NCBI GenBank assembly: GCA_038243995.1
Contig: JBBRTV010000024.1
Coordinates: 1 to 64,000, forward strand
Reading direction: 5' to 3'
Source of the DNA: Scleromatobacter sp038243995
GTDB taxonomy: Bacteria; Pseudomonadota; Gammaproteobacteria; Burkholderiales; Burkholderiaceae_C
Length of the DNA stretch: 64,000 nucleotides
Shown here in pieces: positions 1 to 7,975 of the stretch. The notes under the pieces are model-generated. The model was not told where the DNA came from. It ran no database searches and saw only the letters and a list, made by a program, of their open reading frames with translations. The translations under genes and the position numbers were made by a program. The first letter of the stretch is position 1. Each line of letters opens with the position of its first letter.

Positions 1-131
1 AGCTCACGCTGTTGCAGGCGCGCGTCGAGCTGTTGATGAATCGCCTGCGCCTCGACGCGGCCGCGGGGCGGCTCGACGAAGCCGCGTTGCGGTCGGCCAG
101 TGCGTCGCTGCAGCCGCCCGCGGATCACTGA
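1..131 (+). CDS. TolC-family outer-membrane efflux protein, C-terminal end (partial)
   Basis: Only the last 42 codons are present; the reading frame runs off the left edge and stops at TGA 129-131. The peptide (LLQARVELLMNRLRLD, then a short AAAGRLDEAAL stretch) has the Ala/Leu/Arg-rich helical pattern that ends TolC/CusC-type outer-membrane factors of efflux systems. The next gene is a small His-rich exported protein, which would fit the tail of a metal-efflux operon, but the rest of that operon is outside the window. Family assignment from such a short tail is an inference. Confidence 0.55.
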   Translation, partial: LTLLQARVELLMNRLRLDAAAGRLDEAALRSASASLQPPADH

Positions 132-213
132 GTCCAATCCCCGTCGTTTTCCTGGAGACCGTCATGTCGAACATCGTATGCTTGTGTCGCCCCGATTCTC
201 CAACGTCCACGCC

Positions 214-723
214 ATGAAAAAATTCGTCCTGCTTGCCGCGCTCCTTGTTTCGTCGCTCGGCGCCCACGCGGACGACGCCCAGCGTCAGGCCGATGTCGCC
301 CGGCGGGGCGCCGACGTGATGCCATTCAGCCTGAAGGCGACGACGCATGTCTTCATCGCGACATCCGACGGCGGGACGCAACGGGTGGTCGCGCGAAGCC
401 TGACCGATTCGAAGCAGGTGGACCTCGTTCGCGCGCATCTGCATGACCTCCATGCCCGGTTCCTGCAGGGCGACTTTTCCGGGCCTGCGCACATTCACGG
501 TGGTGACATGCCCGGACTGGCCGAGCTCCAGTCGGCCAAGGCCGGGCAGGTCGCCATCGACTACAAGGACGTGGAGGGCGGCGCGGAACTGACCTATCGC
601 ACGGCCGACGCCAGGCTCGTGGATGCCTTGCACGCCTGGTTCGATGCGCAGCTGCATGACCACGGCGCCGATGCCATGGCCGGCCACATGCACCCCCATG
701 ACGGCGGGATGCCGAAGCAGTGA
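214..723 (+). CDS. Small exported His-rich protein
   Basis: 169 residues. The start at ATG 214 gives a clear Sec signal peptide (MKKFVLLAALLVSSLGAHA). The frame is open back to 100, but that extension has no signal-like start. The mature part has a conserved-looking core with 'GPAHIHGGDMPGL' near the middle and a His/Asp-rich tail ending HMHPHDGG, suggesting metal binding in the periplasm. Proteins of this kind are sometimes mis-named aspartate carbamoyltransferase in databases; nothing here supports that enzyme. It lies 82 bases after a TolC-like gene and probably belongs to the same metal-efflux unit. Function unknown. Confidence 0.7.
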   Translation: MKKFVLLAALLVSSLGAHADDAQRQADVARRGADVMPFSLKATTHVFIATSDGGTQRVVARSLTDSKQVDLVRAHLHDLHARFLQGDFSGPAHIHGGDMPGLAELQSAKAGQVAIDYKDVEGGAELTYRTADARLVDALHAWFDAQLHDHGADAMAGHMHPHDGGMPKQ

Positions 724-753
724 GCCACCATTGACGTGAGGCAACGCCCCCCT

Positions 754-2406
754 TCAGCGACTGGCCGCCTTGCGCGCCACCGCTCCACTCCCGCCAGGCC
801 CGTTGTGGCAGTCGTAGCACGTCACCTGCTGGCCCGACGTGTACTGCACCGATTTGCCGTCGACATTGAAGATCCGGGCGCTCTTCGTCGTGGCCAGCGC
901 GCCGCCGCGGTAGTCGCTGCCGTGGCAGTAGGCACAGGGGGCGTGATTGCTGTTGGCGACGTCGCCGTGGGCGCTGACCCAGGCCGCGCCTATCGTGTGC
1001 AGGCCGTGGGGGCCGCCCGTTGCGGTCGTCTTCTGGTTCTGGTGGCACGCGGTGCATTCGGCGAGCGTGCCGACGTGTCCTTGCGTCGCGATCGGGAGCA
1101 CGTTGTCGTTGGCTTCCGACGACGCGAATTCGGCATGCGTCGAGCCGTGGCAGGCTTCGCATTGCAGGCCGCCATGTCCCGCACTGAAGCGATACAGGCT
1201 GTAGCCCGTCGCCGGAACGTTCGGATTCGTCGCGAACCGTGCGTCGGTCGGATGCTTGAGGTTGCCGTTGGCGTCGACTGCGGTCAGGTCGCGCGCGCTG
1301 TCGTGGTGACAGGCCTGGCAGTTGGGCTGGTCGAACCAGCCGACGCGCTTCTTGCTGCCCACCTTGCTCATGTGGGAGTGGCAACTCTGGCACTGCATGG
1401 CCAGCGTGCCGTCGGGCAATTTCGCATTGCCCATGACGCCGCGCAGGCACTGGGTCTGCGAACCGGGGTGGCACATGTAGCAGGAATTGCGATCGCTCGC
1501 GGCGTCCAGCGGCAGGCCGGTGGCCGGATTGATCACCGTCGCATGGAGCGCGTGCACGGCACGCGTCATGGGGCTGATGCCGGCCAGGCCCGTGCCCGGC
1601 AGCGCGTTCGACGAATGGCAGGCTGCGCACAGGATCGGATGACCGCCATCGGCCGTGGCGAGCAGGCCGGCCTTGTTCAAGCCGAGCTGCTTGAGCGCGT
1701 TCTTGTACTTCGTCAATTGGAGCTGCCTGTCATCGTGCAGCGAGAGCACGTTGCGCCGGTAGTCCTGTTCGGGACCCCGCGGGTCGTGCACCCAGCCGTG
1801 CACGGGTCTCGCGGCGGCATCCGAGTCGGAGGCGTGGCACGCAATGCAGCTCATCTCGTCGGAGACCGGAAGCACCACCTGCGCCGCGGCCAGTTGCGCG
1901 CCACCTGCGTCGCGCGCGACCACGCGCACCATCGGGTAGGTATTGCGAACGTGGTTGTCGTCGATCGGCGTGATCGGGATGCCCTGGGCGGCATGCATCT
2001 TCGTCAACGGATCGAACAACAGCGCCTGCGGCAATCCAGAGGCGGTTCCGAATCCCGTCAGGCCCTTGCCCGGCATCAGGTCCACGCCGAACAGCAACGC
2101 CGAGTAGTCCCAGAAGTTGGTCTTGGTCAGCGAGTAGGTGTTGATCGAGCCGCGCGTGTCCGTCGCCGACTCGAAGGTCAGCGTCGCCCCCGAAGTCACC
2201 AGCTTGTTGTGGGTGACGTCGACGAGTTGCGCGTGCAGGTTGTTGTAGGGCGGAAGAATCGAAAAGACGGCGTAGTCCGCATCCATGCAATGCATGCCCA
2301 GGTCATTCCAGCCGAGTACCTTGTAGTTCGCGGGCCAGGCGAACAGCGGCAACGCCCCGAGGAGGAGCAGGAGCGCACGACTCCAGTGTCGACGATTCGT
2401 TTGCAT
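754..2406 (-). CDS. Exported nine-haem cytochrome c
   Basis: 550 residues. The ATG at 2406 is preceded by GAAGGA and begins a signal peptide (MQTNRRHWSRALLLLLGALPLFAWP); the frame is open further upstream but without such a start. Nine CxxCH haem-binding motifs can be read in order: CIACH, CAACH, CYMCH, CQSCH, CQACH, CEACH, CTACH, CAYCH and CYDCH. The N-terminal ~190 residues (NDLGMHCMDADY onwards) have no haem motif and form a separate domain. It is likely a periplasmic multihaem electron carrier. No nitrite, hydroxylamine or metal-reductase partner and no membrane quinol oxidase gene is adjacent, so the electron donor and acceptor are unknown. It faces the preceding plus-strand gene tail to tail. 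Confidence 0.85.
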   Translation of the reverse strand: MQTNRRHWSRALLLLLGALPLFAWPANYKVLGWNDLGMHCMDADYAVFSILPPYNNLHAQLVDVTHNKLVTSGATLTFESATDTRGSINTYSLTKTNFWDYSALLFGVDLMPGKGLTGFGTASGLPQALLFDPLTKMHAAQGIPITPIDDNHVRNTYPMVRVVARDAGGAQLAAAQVVLPVSDEMSCIACHASDSDAAARPVHGWVHDPRGPEQDYRRNVLSLHDDRQLQLTKYKNALKQLGLNKAGLLATADGGHPILCAACHSSNALPGTGLAGISPMTRAVHALHATVINPATGLPLDAASDRNSCYMCHPGSQTQCLRGVMGNAKLPDGTLAMQCQSCHSHMSKVGSKKRVGWFDQPNCQACHHDSARDLTAVDANGNLKHPTDARFATNPNVPATGYSLYRFSAGHGGLQCEACHGSTHAEFASSEANDNVLPIATQGHVGTLAECTACHQNQKTTATGGPHGLHTIGAAWVSAHGDVANSNHAPCAYCHGSDYRGGALATTKSARIFNVDGKSVQYTSGQQVTCYDCHNGPGGSGAVARKAASR

Positions 2407-2700
2407 GTGAAATCCTTCACGCTGACGCGGACAATGACCCAGCCTAGTCCTTCGATCGAAGTTGGCCTTTTGATGCAGGTCAACCAAGTGTCCGGTCGGT
2501 GCGCGCAATCGCGCTGTTCCATGCAACTGCCGGGCCGTCGAGACTGCGTCCGCCGTGCAACCATCCGCCAGGCCCACGCGCATGCGCAGCGCGATCGGCA
2601 TGCTCGCCGTCTTTCCCATGGGGAACCGGGCCCTGCGCAAGGCCGGCAGCCGGCCCGGCCCGCCCGCCCGCGCGCAGCCCGATTGCCGGTCGCCACGGTC

Positions 2701-3927
2701 CTAGGCGCGGCAAGTCCTGAAGCCCGCCGGCACATCGCTGCGCCCGGCCATGAAGAAGTTGCGATAGCGCGCGTGGCGCATGCGCGGCTGGGTCATGAAC
2801 GAGGCGCCGCGCAACACCGTCCGGCTGCCGAACCAGGGCGCGGAATAGTCCCGGTACGGGTGCGGCTCGAAACCGGGATACGGCAGGAACGGGCTGGCGG
2901 TCCATTCCCAGGCCTGGCCCCATTCGAATTCGTCGGGTCGCTCGACGGCGGCGCGCTCCCACTCGGCTTCCGTGGGCAGGCGACGTCCGGCCCAGCGGCA
3001 CCAGGCCTCGGCTTCGAAGGCCGTCAGGTGGCAGGCCGCCTGCCGCATGTCCAGCTCGCTCCAGCCGTCATGGCGCCACTGTTGCCAGGTGGAACCGTCG
3101 CGGCGCGTGTAGCGGGGCGCCGACGGGCGCCCGGTCGACAGCCAGGCGCGTCCGGCCTCGCTCCACCATTGCTGCGCGGCGTATCCGCCGGCGTCGACGA
3201 AGGGCAGGAACTCCGCCCAGCGCAGCACGCGACTGTCGATGTGGGTCGGGGGCAGGGCGACGACCTGCCCGCCCAACTCGTTGTCGAAGGCGAATCCGCC
3301 GTCGGCCCCGCCGGGCTTCCACGGGCCGGCAGCTAGCGTGAGTTGCGCGCAGGGCTCGCGCAGCGGCGCGGCCTGCCAGCGCGGATCGTCGATCGCCACG
3401 CCCAGGCTGCGGGCCATGTACAGGGCGGCCTCGTGGTGCATGTCCTCGTGCAGCAGCGCCAGGCGGAAGAAGTACAGCGAAGCGTCGTCGCGGTCCGCCG
3501 CGCGCAACAGCGCCAGCGTGCCTTCGAGCTGCAATGCGAGATCGGCCCGCGTGGCGGCCGCGTCGGGGAGGGGCAACGTCCAGCGCGCCGCGTGGGGCAC
3601 GCGGCTGGAGTCGTACAACGCATCGGCGCCGGCGCGCACGCCCGTCGACCGCGCAGCGGCGGGATCGGCCTGCACGCCAGCCGCGCGTTGCGGGTTGCGC
3701 GCGATCCAGGACTCCTGGAACCAGCCGATGTGCCCGAGCTCCCACACCGGCGGGTTCAGCGACTCGCGTCGAGGGGGCGTCAGGTCGTTCAGCGAACGTT
3801 CGAAGGCGGCGAAGGTGGCCAGGGTGTCCCGGCGACTGGCCTGCAAGGCCAGCGCCAGCCAGCCGGCGCCGGCCTGGCGTGCCGCGATGGCCGGCTCCGG
3901 CGCGTCGACTCCGGGGTAACCTTGCAC
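2701..3927 (-). CDS. senA: Selenoneine synthase SenA (EgtB-like)
   Basis: 408 residues from GTG 3927. The family joins selenosugar to hercynine in an iron- and oxygen-dependent C-Se bond-forming step of selenoneine synthesis. The N-terminal DinB-like half has the metal-ligand pattern of EgtB: H66 in ELGHIGWFQESW and H160/H164 in HEDMHHEAALYMARS. The C-terminal half is a formylglycine-generating-enzyme/sulfatase-modifying fold (GRRLPTEAEWERAA, then the end VPAGFRTCRA). EgtB itself is very similar; the assignment to SenA rests on the adjacent SenB-type glycosyltransferase and selenophosphate synthase. The start is uncertain: a longer form from 3987 would overlap senB. With GTG 3927 the start codons of senA and senB are one base apart, on opposite strands. 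Confidence 0.85.
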   Translation of the reverse strand: MQGYPGVDAPEPAIAARQAGAGWLALALQASRRDTLATFAAFERSLNDLTPPRRESLNPPVWELGHIGWFQESWIARNPQRAAGVQADPAAARSTGVRAGADALYDSSRVPHAARWTLPLPDAAATRADLALQLEGTLALLRAADRDDASLYFFRLALLHEDMHHEAALYMARSLGVAIDDPRWQAAPLREPCAQLTLAAGPWKPGGADGGFAFDNELGGQVVALPPTHIDSRVLRWAEFLPFVDAGGYAAQQWWSEAGRAWLSTGRPSAPRYTRRDGSTWQQWRHDGWSELDMRQAACHLTAFEAEAWCRWAGRRLPTEAEWERAAVERPDEFEWGQAWEWTASPFLPYPGFEPHPYRDYSAPWFGSRTVLRGASFMTQPRMRHARYRNFFMAGRSDVPAGFRTCRA

Positions 3928-3928
3928 T

Positions 3929-4912
3929 GTGACTCGCCTCCGGATCGTGATCGTGACACCGGCGCTGGCAGACGCCAACAACGGCAACTGGCAGACGGCC
4001 CGCCGCTGGGCGCACCTGCTGGCGGCAGCTTACCGCGTGCGCCTGGCAGCCGCCTGGGAATCCGGCGACGAGGCCCTGATGATCGCGTTGCATGCGCGCC
4101 GTTCGGCCGCGGCCGTGGCGCGCTGGAAGGCGCTGCGCCCGGACGCTCCCGTGGTGCTCGCGCTGACCGGCACCGATCTGTACCGCGATATCGCATGCGA
4201 CCCCGCGGCGCAGGCCTGCCTGCACGCCGCGGATCGACTGGTCGTGCTCAACGAACTCGGCGCGCGCGCGCTGCCCGAGGCGCTGAGGCCCAGGGCCCTC
4301 GTCGTGCTCCAGTCCTGTGCGGCGCGCAAGTGCCTGGGCAAGACCACGCATCGCCTGCGCGCGTTGATGGTGGGCCACCTGCGCGAGGAGAAGTCGCCGC
4401 GCACCTTCTTCGCCGCGGCGCGCCGGCTGGAACACCGCCCGGACATCCTGCTCGACCACGCCGGCGCCGCACTCGACGCCGCGCTGGGTCGCGAGGCCGC
4501 GGCGCTGATGGCCGCCTGCCCGCGCTACCGCTGGCTCGGCGGCGTGTCGCGTGCGCAGGCGCGCCGGCGCATCCAGGAGGCCCACGTGCTGGTGCACCCG
4601 AGCCGGCTCGAAGGCGGCGCGCATGTCGTGATCGAGGCGATCCGCAGCGGCACGCCGGTGCTGGCGTCGCGCATCGACGGCAACGTCGGCCTGCTCGGCG
4701 TCGACTACGCCGGCTACTTCCCGGTCGACGACGACCTGGCACTGGCGAGCCTGCTGGAGCGCCTGCGCGATGATCCGGCTATGCTTGCCCGCCTGCGGCA
4801 ACAGTGCGAAGCGCGCAGCGACCTGTTCGACCCGGTGCGGGAGTCCGCATCCTTGCACGCGCTGGTGGGCGGGTTGCTGGCCCGGCCGTCGGTGCCACAT
4901 TCCAACTCGTGA
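3929..4912 (+). CDS. senB: Selenosugar synthase SenB (GT4-type glycosyltransferase)
   Basis: 327 residues from GTG 3929, the only start that keeps the N-terminal Rossmann strand MTRLRIVIVTPA. The family makes a selenosugar from selenophosphate and a UDP-sugar, supplying SenA. Visible features are the GNWQTARRWAHLL segment after the first strand and the GT-B/GT4 nucleotide-sugar motif PSRLEGGAHVVIEAIRSG (E-x7-E type) near residue 220. It matches the family that databases call TIGR04348 glycosyltransferase. It ends 8 bases before senC, so the two are probably co-transcribed. Function is from family knowledge plus context. Confidence 0.85.
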   Translation: MTRLRIVIVTPALADANNGNWQTARRWAHLLAAAYRVRLAAAWESGDEALMIALHARRSAAAVARWKALRPDAPVVLALTGTDLYRDIACDPAAQACLHAADRLVVLNELGARALPEALRPRALVVLQSCAARKCLGKTTHRLRALMVGHLREEKSPRTFFAAARRLEHRPDILLDHAGAALDAALGREAAALMAACPRYRWLGGVSRAQARRRIQEAHVLVHPSRLEGGAHVVIEAIRSGTPVLASRIDGNVGLLGVDYAGYFPVDDDLALASLLERLRDDPAMLARLRQQCEARSDLFDPVRESASLHALVGGLLARPSVPHSNS

Positions 4913-4920
4913 GTCCCACC

Positions 4921-5997
4921 ATGAACGCACCCGAACCGGCCGGCGCGAACGCCGCCGAGCCCCGCCTGACCTCTCTTTCGCACGGTGGGGGGTGCGGCTG
5001 CAAGATCGCTCCCGGCGTGCTGGCCGACATCCTCAAGGGCACGGCGGCCATGCCCATCCCCAAGGAGCTGCTGGTCGGCATCGAGACCTCCGACGACGCG
5101 GCGGTCTACCAGCTCAATGCCGAGCAGGCCCTGATCGCCACCACCGATTTCTTCATGCCCATCGTCGACGACCCGCATGACTTCGGCCGCATCGCCGCCA
5201 CCAATGCCCTCAGCGACGTCTACGCGATGGGCGGCCGCCCCATCATGGCGCTGGCCCTGGTGGCCATGCCGATCACCGTGCTGTCCACGCAGACCATCGG
5301 CCGCATCCTGGAAGGCGGCGCCTCGGTCTGCCGCGCGGCCGGCATCCCCATCGCCGGCGGCCACACCATCGATTCCGTCGAGGCCATCTACGGCCTGGTG
5401 GCGCTCGGGCTGGTGCATCCCGGGCACGTGAAGCGCAATGCCGACGCGCAGCCGGGCGACGTCCTGGTGCTCGGCAAGCCGCTGGGCGTGGGCGTGATGT
5501 CGGCTGCGCTGAAGAAGGGCGAGCTCGACGCGGCCGGCTACGCGCGCATGATCGCCTGCACGACCCAGCTCAACACGCCCGGGCCCGACCTGGCCGCGCT
5601 GCCCGGAGTGCATGCCTTGACCGACGTGACCGGTTTCGGCCTGGCGGGCCATGCGCTGGAGCTGGCCCGAGGCGCGCGTTGCGAGGTGCAGCTCGATTGG
5701 TCGAGCGTCCCCCTGCTGGAGGGCGCGCGCGAATTGGCCAGGCTGGGCTTCGTCACCGGGGCATCGGGGCGCAACTGGGCCGGCTATGGCGCCGACGTGG
5801 TGCTGCCGGGCGGCTTCGCCGCCCCGGACCAGGCCCTGTTGTCGGACCCCCAGACCAGCGGCGGCCTGCTGGTGTCGTGCGCGCCGTCCGCGCTCGATGC
5901 CGTCCTGGCCGTTTTCAGCCGCCACGGGTTCGGCGGTGCCGCCGTGGTGGGGCGGATCGCGGCCGCCAGCGGCGCACCGCGGCTCGTCGTGCATTGA
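4921..5997 (+). CDS. senC: Selenide, water dikinase / selenophosphate synthase (SelD-type, SenC)
   Basis: 358 residues from ATG 4921. It makes selenophosphate from selenide and ATP. The active-site loop SHGGGCGCKI carries Cys25, Cys27 and Lys28, matching C17/C19/K20 of E. coli SelD, so this is the cysteine rather than the selenocysteine form. The glycine-rich AIR-synthetase-like core (TSDDAAVYQLN, GGRPIMALALVAMP, DVTGFGLAGHALE, SDPQTSGGLL) is complete. The first ~19 residues are a variable extension. Placed after senB, it probably feeds selenophosphate to SenB; it could also serve selenoprotein or tRNA selenation, but no selA/selB or mnmH is in the window. Confidence 0.9.
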   Translation: MNAPEPAGANAAEPRLTSLSHGGGCGCKIAPGVLADILKGTAAMPIPKELLVGIETSDDAAVYQLNAEQALIATTDFFMPIVDDPHDFGRIAATNALSDVYAMGGRPIMALALVAMPITVLSTQTIGRILEGGASVCRAAGIPIAGGHTIDSVEAIYGLVALGLVHPGHVKRNADAQPGDVLVLGKPLGVGVMSAALKKGELDAAGYARMIACTTQLNTPGPDLAALPGVHALTDVTGFGLAGHALELARGARCEVQLDWSSVPLLEGARELARLGFVTGASGRNWAGYGADVVLPGGFAAPDQALLSDPQTSGGLLVSCAPSALDAVLAVFSRHGFGGAAVVGRIAAASGAPRLVVH

Positions 5998-6022
5998 GCG
6001 GCAGCGCGTTTCGGGGTGGCCA

Positions 6023-6051
6023 GCCCGCCCGTGCCGACGTGCGAGGCGGGC
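6023..6051 (+). terminator. Possible hairpin terminator after senC
   Basis: A 7-base GC-only inverted repeat (GCCCGCC at 6023-6029, GGCGGGC at 6045-6051) with a 15-base loop lies just after the senC stop and before arsR. There is no T-run, so termination activity is only suggested. Confidence 0.3.
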
Positions 6052-6087
6052 AGGGTGATCGACGGATCGCCGCAAGATACGTTAATT

Positions 6088-6109
6088 CCAATACAATCGA
6101 AGTATGGAA
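6088..6109 (+). promoter_or_regulatory. arsR promoter/operator overlapping the start codon
   Basis: This is the only AT-rich patch in the area. A good -10 box, TACAAT, lies at 6092-6097, and an imperfect inverted repeat, CCAATAC...GTATGG (6088-6107), spans it and reaches the arsR ATG at 6104. A -10 box this close places the transcript start at or within a few bases of the ATG, so arsR mRNA may be leaderless. The repeat is a plausible ArsR operator for autorepression. No convincing -35 was found. Confidence 0.45.
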
Positions 6110-6427
6110 CAGGATCAAGTCGTCAAGGCACTCGCCGCGCTCGCGCACCCGTTGCGGCTGCAGGTGTTCCGCGCGCTCGTCGTCGCGGGGCGCCAGGGGC
6201 TGACGCCCGGCGTGATGCAGGAGGCGCTGGATGTGCCCGCCGCGACGCTGTCGTTCCACCTGAAGGAGTTGATGCACTCGGGGCTGGCGACGCAGGAGCG
6301 GGCGAGTCGCCATCTCGTCTACCGCGCCGCCTACGAGCACATGGACGGCGTGCTCGGCTACCTGACCGAGAACTGCTGCCAGGGCGCGGCCTGCGCCGTG
6401 CCGGTACCCGCGCGTGCCTGCTGCTGA
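6104..6427 (+). CDS. arsR: ArsR-family arsenite-responsive repressor
   Basis: 107 residues. It has the winged-helix ArsR/SmtB fold, with the recognition helix-turn-helix around residues 35-60 (MQEALDVPAATLSFHLKELMHSGL). The classic ELCVCDL metal site in the recognition helix is absent. Instead there is a C-terminal cysteine cluster (Cys91, Cys92, Cys97, then Cys106-Cys107), like ArsR proteins that bind As(III) through C-terminal cysteines. It heads an operon with acr3, arsC and arsH and should repress it until arsenite binds. The stop codon is 7 bases before the acr3 ATG. Confidence 0.9.
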   Translation: MEQDQVVKALAALAHPLRLQVFRALVVAGRQGLTPGVMQEALDVPAATLSFHLKELMHSGLATQERASRHLVYRAAYEHMDGVLGYLTENCCQGAACAVPVPARACC

Positions 6428-6434
6428 ACCCCGC

Positions 6435-7508
6435 ATGACCACCACCACGCTGCGCCCCCCGGTCTCCGTGCCGGCCCCCATGAGCGTCTTCGAACGCTAC
6501 CTGACCGTCTGGGTCTTCCTGTGCATCGTCGCCGGCATCGCGCTCGGACAGTTGCTGCCCGGGCCCGTGCAGGCCATCGGCCACCTGGAGATCGCCAAGG
6601 TCAACCTGCCGGTCGGGGTGCTGATCTGGGTGATGATCATCCCGATGTTGCTCAAGGTCGATTTTTCCTCGTTGTCGCAGGTCGGCCAGCATTGGCGCGG
6701 CATCGGCGTGACGCTGTTCGTCAACTGGGGCGTCAAGCCGTTCTCGATGGCGCTGCTGGGCTGGATTTTCGTCCGGCACGTCTTCGCGCCCTACCTTCCC
6801 GCCGGCCAGGGCGACAGCTACATCGCCGGCCTGATCCTGCTCGCCGCGGCGCCGTGCACCGCGATGGTCTTCGTGTGGAGCCGGCTCACCGGCGGGAATC
6901 CCTTGTTCACCTTGTCGCAGGTGGCGCTGAACGACACGATCATGGTGTTCGCCTTCGCACCGGTCGTCGCGCTGCTGCTGGGGCTGTCGGCGATCGTCGT
7001 GCCGTGGGCCACGCTGATCACGTCGGTCGTGCTCTACATCCTGATCCCGGTCGCGCTCGCGCAGCTCTGGCGCAAGGCCCTGCTCGCCCGCGGGCAGGCG
7101 GCCTTCGATGCGGCGCTGCACAGGATCGGCCCGTGGTCGATCGCCGCGCTGCTGGCGACGCTCGTGCTGCTGTTCGGGTTCCAGGGCAAGGCGATCATCG
7201 ACCAGCCGCTGGTGATCGCCATGCTGGCCGTGCCCATCCTGATCCAGGTGCTGTTCAATGCCAGCCTGGCCTACTGGCTGAACCGCCGGCTCGGCGAGTC
7301 GCATGACGTCGCGTGCCCTTCGGCGCTGATCGGGGCGAGCAACTTCTTCGAACTGGCCGTCGCCGCGGCGATCAGCCTGTTCGGTTTCGAGTCCGGCGCG
7401 GCGCTGGCCACCGTCGTCGGCGTGCTGATCGAAGTGCCCGTCATGTTGCTGGTCGTGCGGGTCGTCAATCAAAGCAAGGGCTGGTACGAAGCCGGCCGGA
7501 AAGCATGA
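6435..7508 (+). CDS. acr3: ACR3-family arsenite efflux permease
   Basis: 357 residues from ATG 6435; a GTG at 6414 inside arsR is an alternative. About ten hydrophobic helices are seen. ACR3 hallmarks are present, including the helix with the essential cysteine (LLAAAPCTAMVFVWSRLTGG) and the ALNDTIM segment. This is the ACR3 (BASS-related) type, not the ArsB type. It exports As(III) across the inner membrane. Its stop overlaps the arsC start (ATGA), indicating translational coupling. Confidence 0.92.
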   Translation: MTTTTLRPPVSVPAPMSVFERYLTVWVFLCIVAGIALGQLLPGPVQAIGHLEIAKVNLPVGVLIWVMIIPMLLKVDFSSLSQVGQHWRGIGVTLFVNWGVKPFSMALLGWIFVRHVFAPYLPAGQGDSYIAGLILLAAAPCTAMVFVWSRLTGGNPLFTLSQVALNDTIMVFAFAPVVALLLGLSAIVVPWATLITSVVLYILIPVALAQLWRKALLARGQAAFDAALHRIGPWSIAALLATLVLLFGFQGKAIIDQPLVIAMLAVPILIQVLFNASLAYWLNRRLGESHDVACPSALIGASNFFELAVAAAISLFGFESGAALATVVGVLIEVPVMLLVVRVVNQSKGWYEAGRKA

Positions 7509-7975
7509 ACGACATGACATCCGACACGCCCGACGCGGCTGCCGCCGATCCGGCCATCACCATCTTCCACAACCCGGCCTGCGGCACCTCGCGCAACACG
7601 CTCGCGTTGATCCGCAACAGCGGCGTCGAGCCGACGATCGTCGAGTACCTGAAAACGCCGCCCGGGCGCGCCAGGCTGGTCGAGCTCGTCGGCGCACTCG
7701 GCGTCCCGGTGCGCGCGATCCTGCGCCGCAAGGGCACGCCGTACGACGAACTCCGTCTCGACGACCCGGCCTGGACCGACGATCAGCTGATCGCCTTCAT
7801 CGTGCAGCACCCGATCCTGATGAATCGCCCCATCGTCGTGACACCGCTCGGAGCGAAGTTGTGCCGGCCGTCCGAGGTCGTCCTGGACCTGCTGGCGTCT
7901 GCGCAACGCGGGCCGTTCGCGATGGAGGACGGCGCGCCCGTCATCGACGCGAAGGGCCGTCGTGTCGTCCGCTGA
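7505..7975 (+). CDS. arsC: Arsenate reductase, glutaredoxin-linked (ArsC)
   Basis: 156 residues. It reduces As(V) to As(III), which ACR3 then exports. The catalytic motif HNPACGTSRNT holds Cys26 in a thioredoxin-like fold; downstream segments (EYLKTPPGRARL, ILRRKGTPYDEL, HPILMNRPIVVT) are standard for the glutaredoxin-dependent family. The N-terminus is about 17 residues longer than usual; an ATG at 7514 would shorten it slightly. It overlaps acr3 by 4 bases and arsH by 14. Confidence 0.92.
   Translation: MNDMTSDTPDAAAADPAITIFHNPACGTSRNTLALIRNSGVEPTIVEYLKTPPGRARLVELVGALGVPVRAILRRKGTPYDELRLDDPAWTDDQLIAFIVQHPILMNRPIVVTPLGAKLCRPSEVVLDLLASAQRGPFAMEDGAPVIDAKGRRVVR

Noticed and set aside
736..3336. 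Long open frame on the plus strand opposite the cytochrome and senA
   Set aside because: It is antisense to two well-supported genes, has Arg/Ala/Val-rich shadow composition, no family signature and no ribosome-binding site. Typical of GC-rich DNA.
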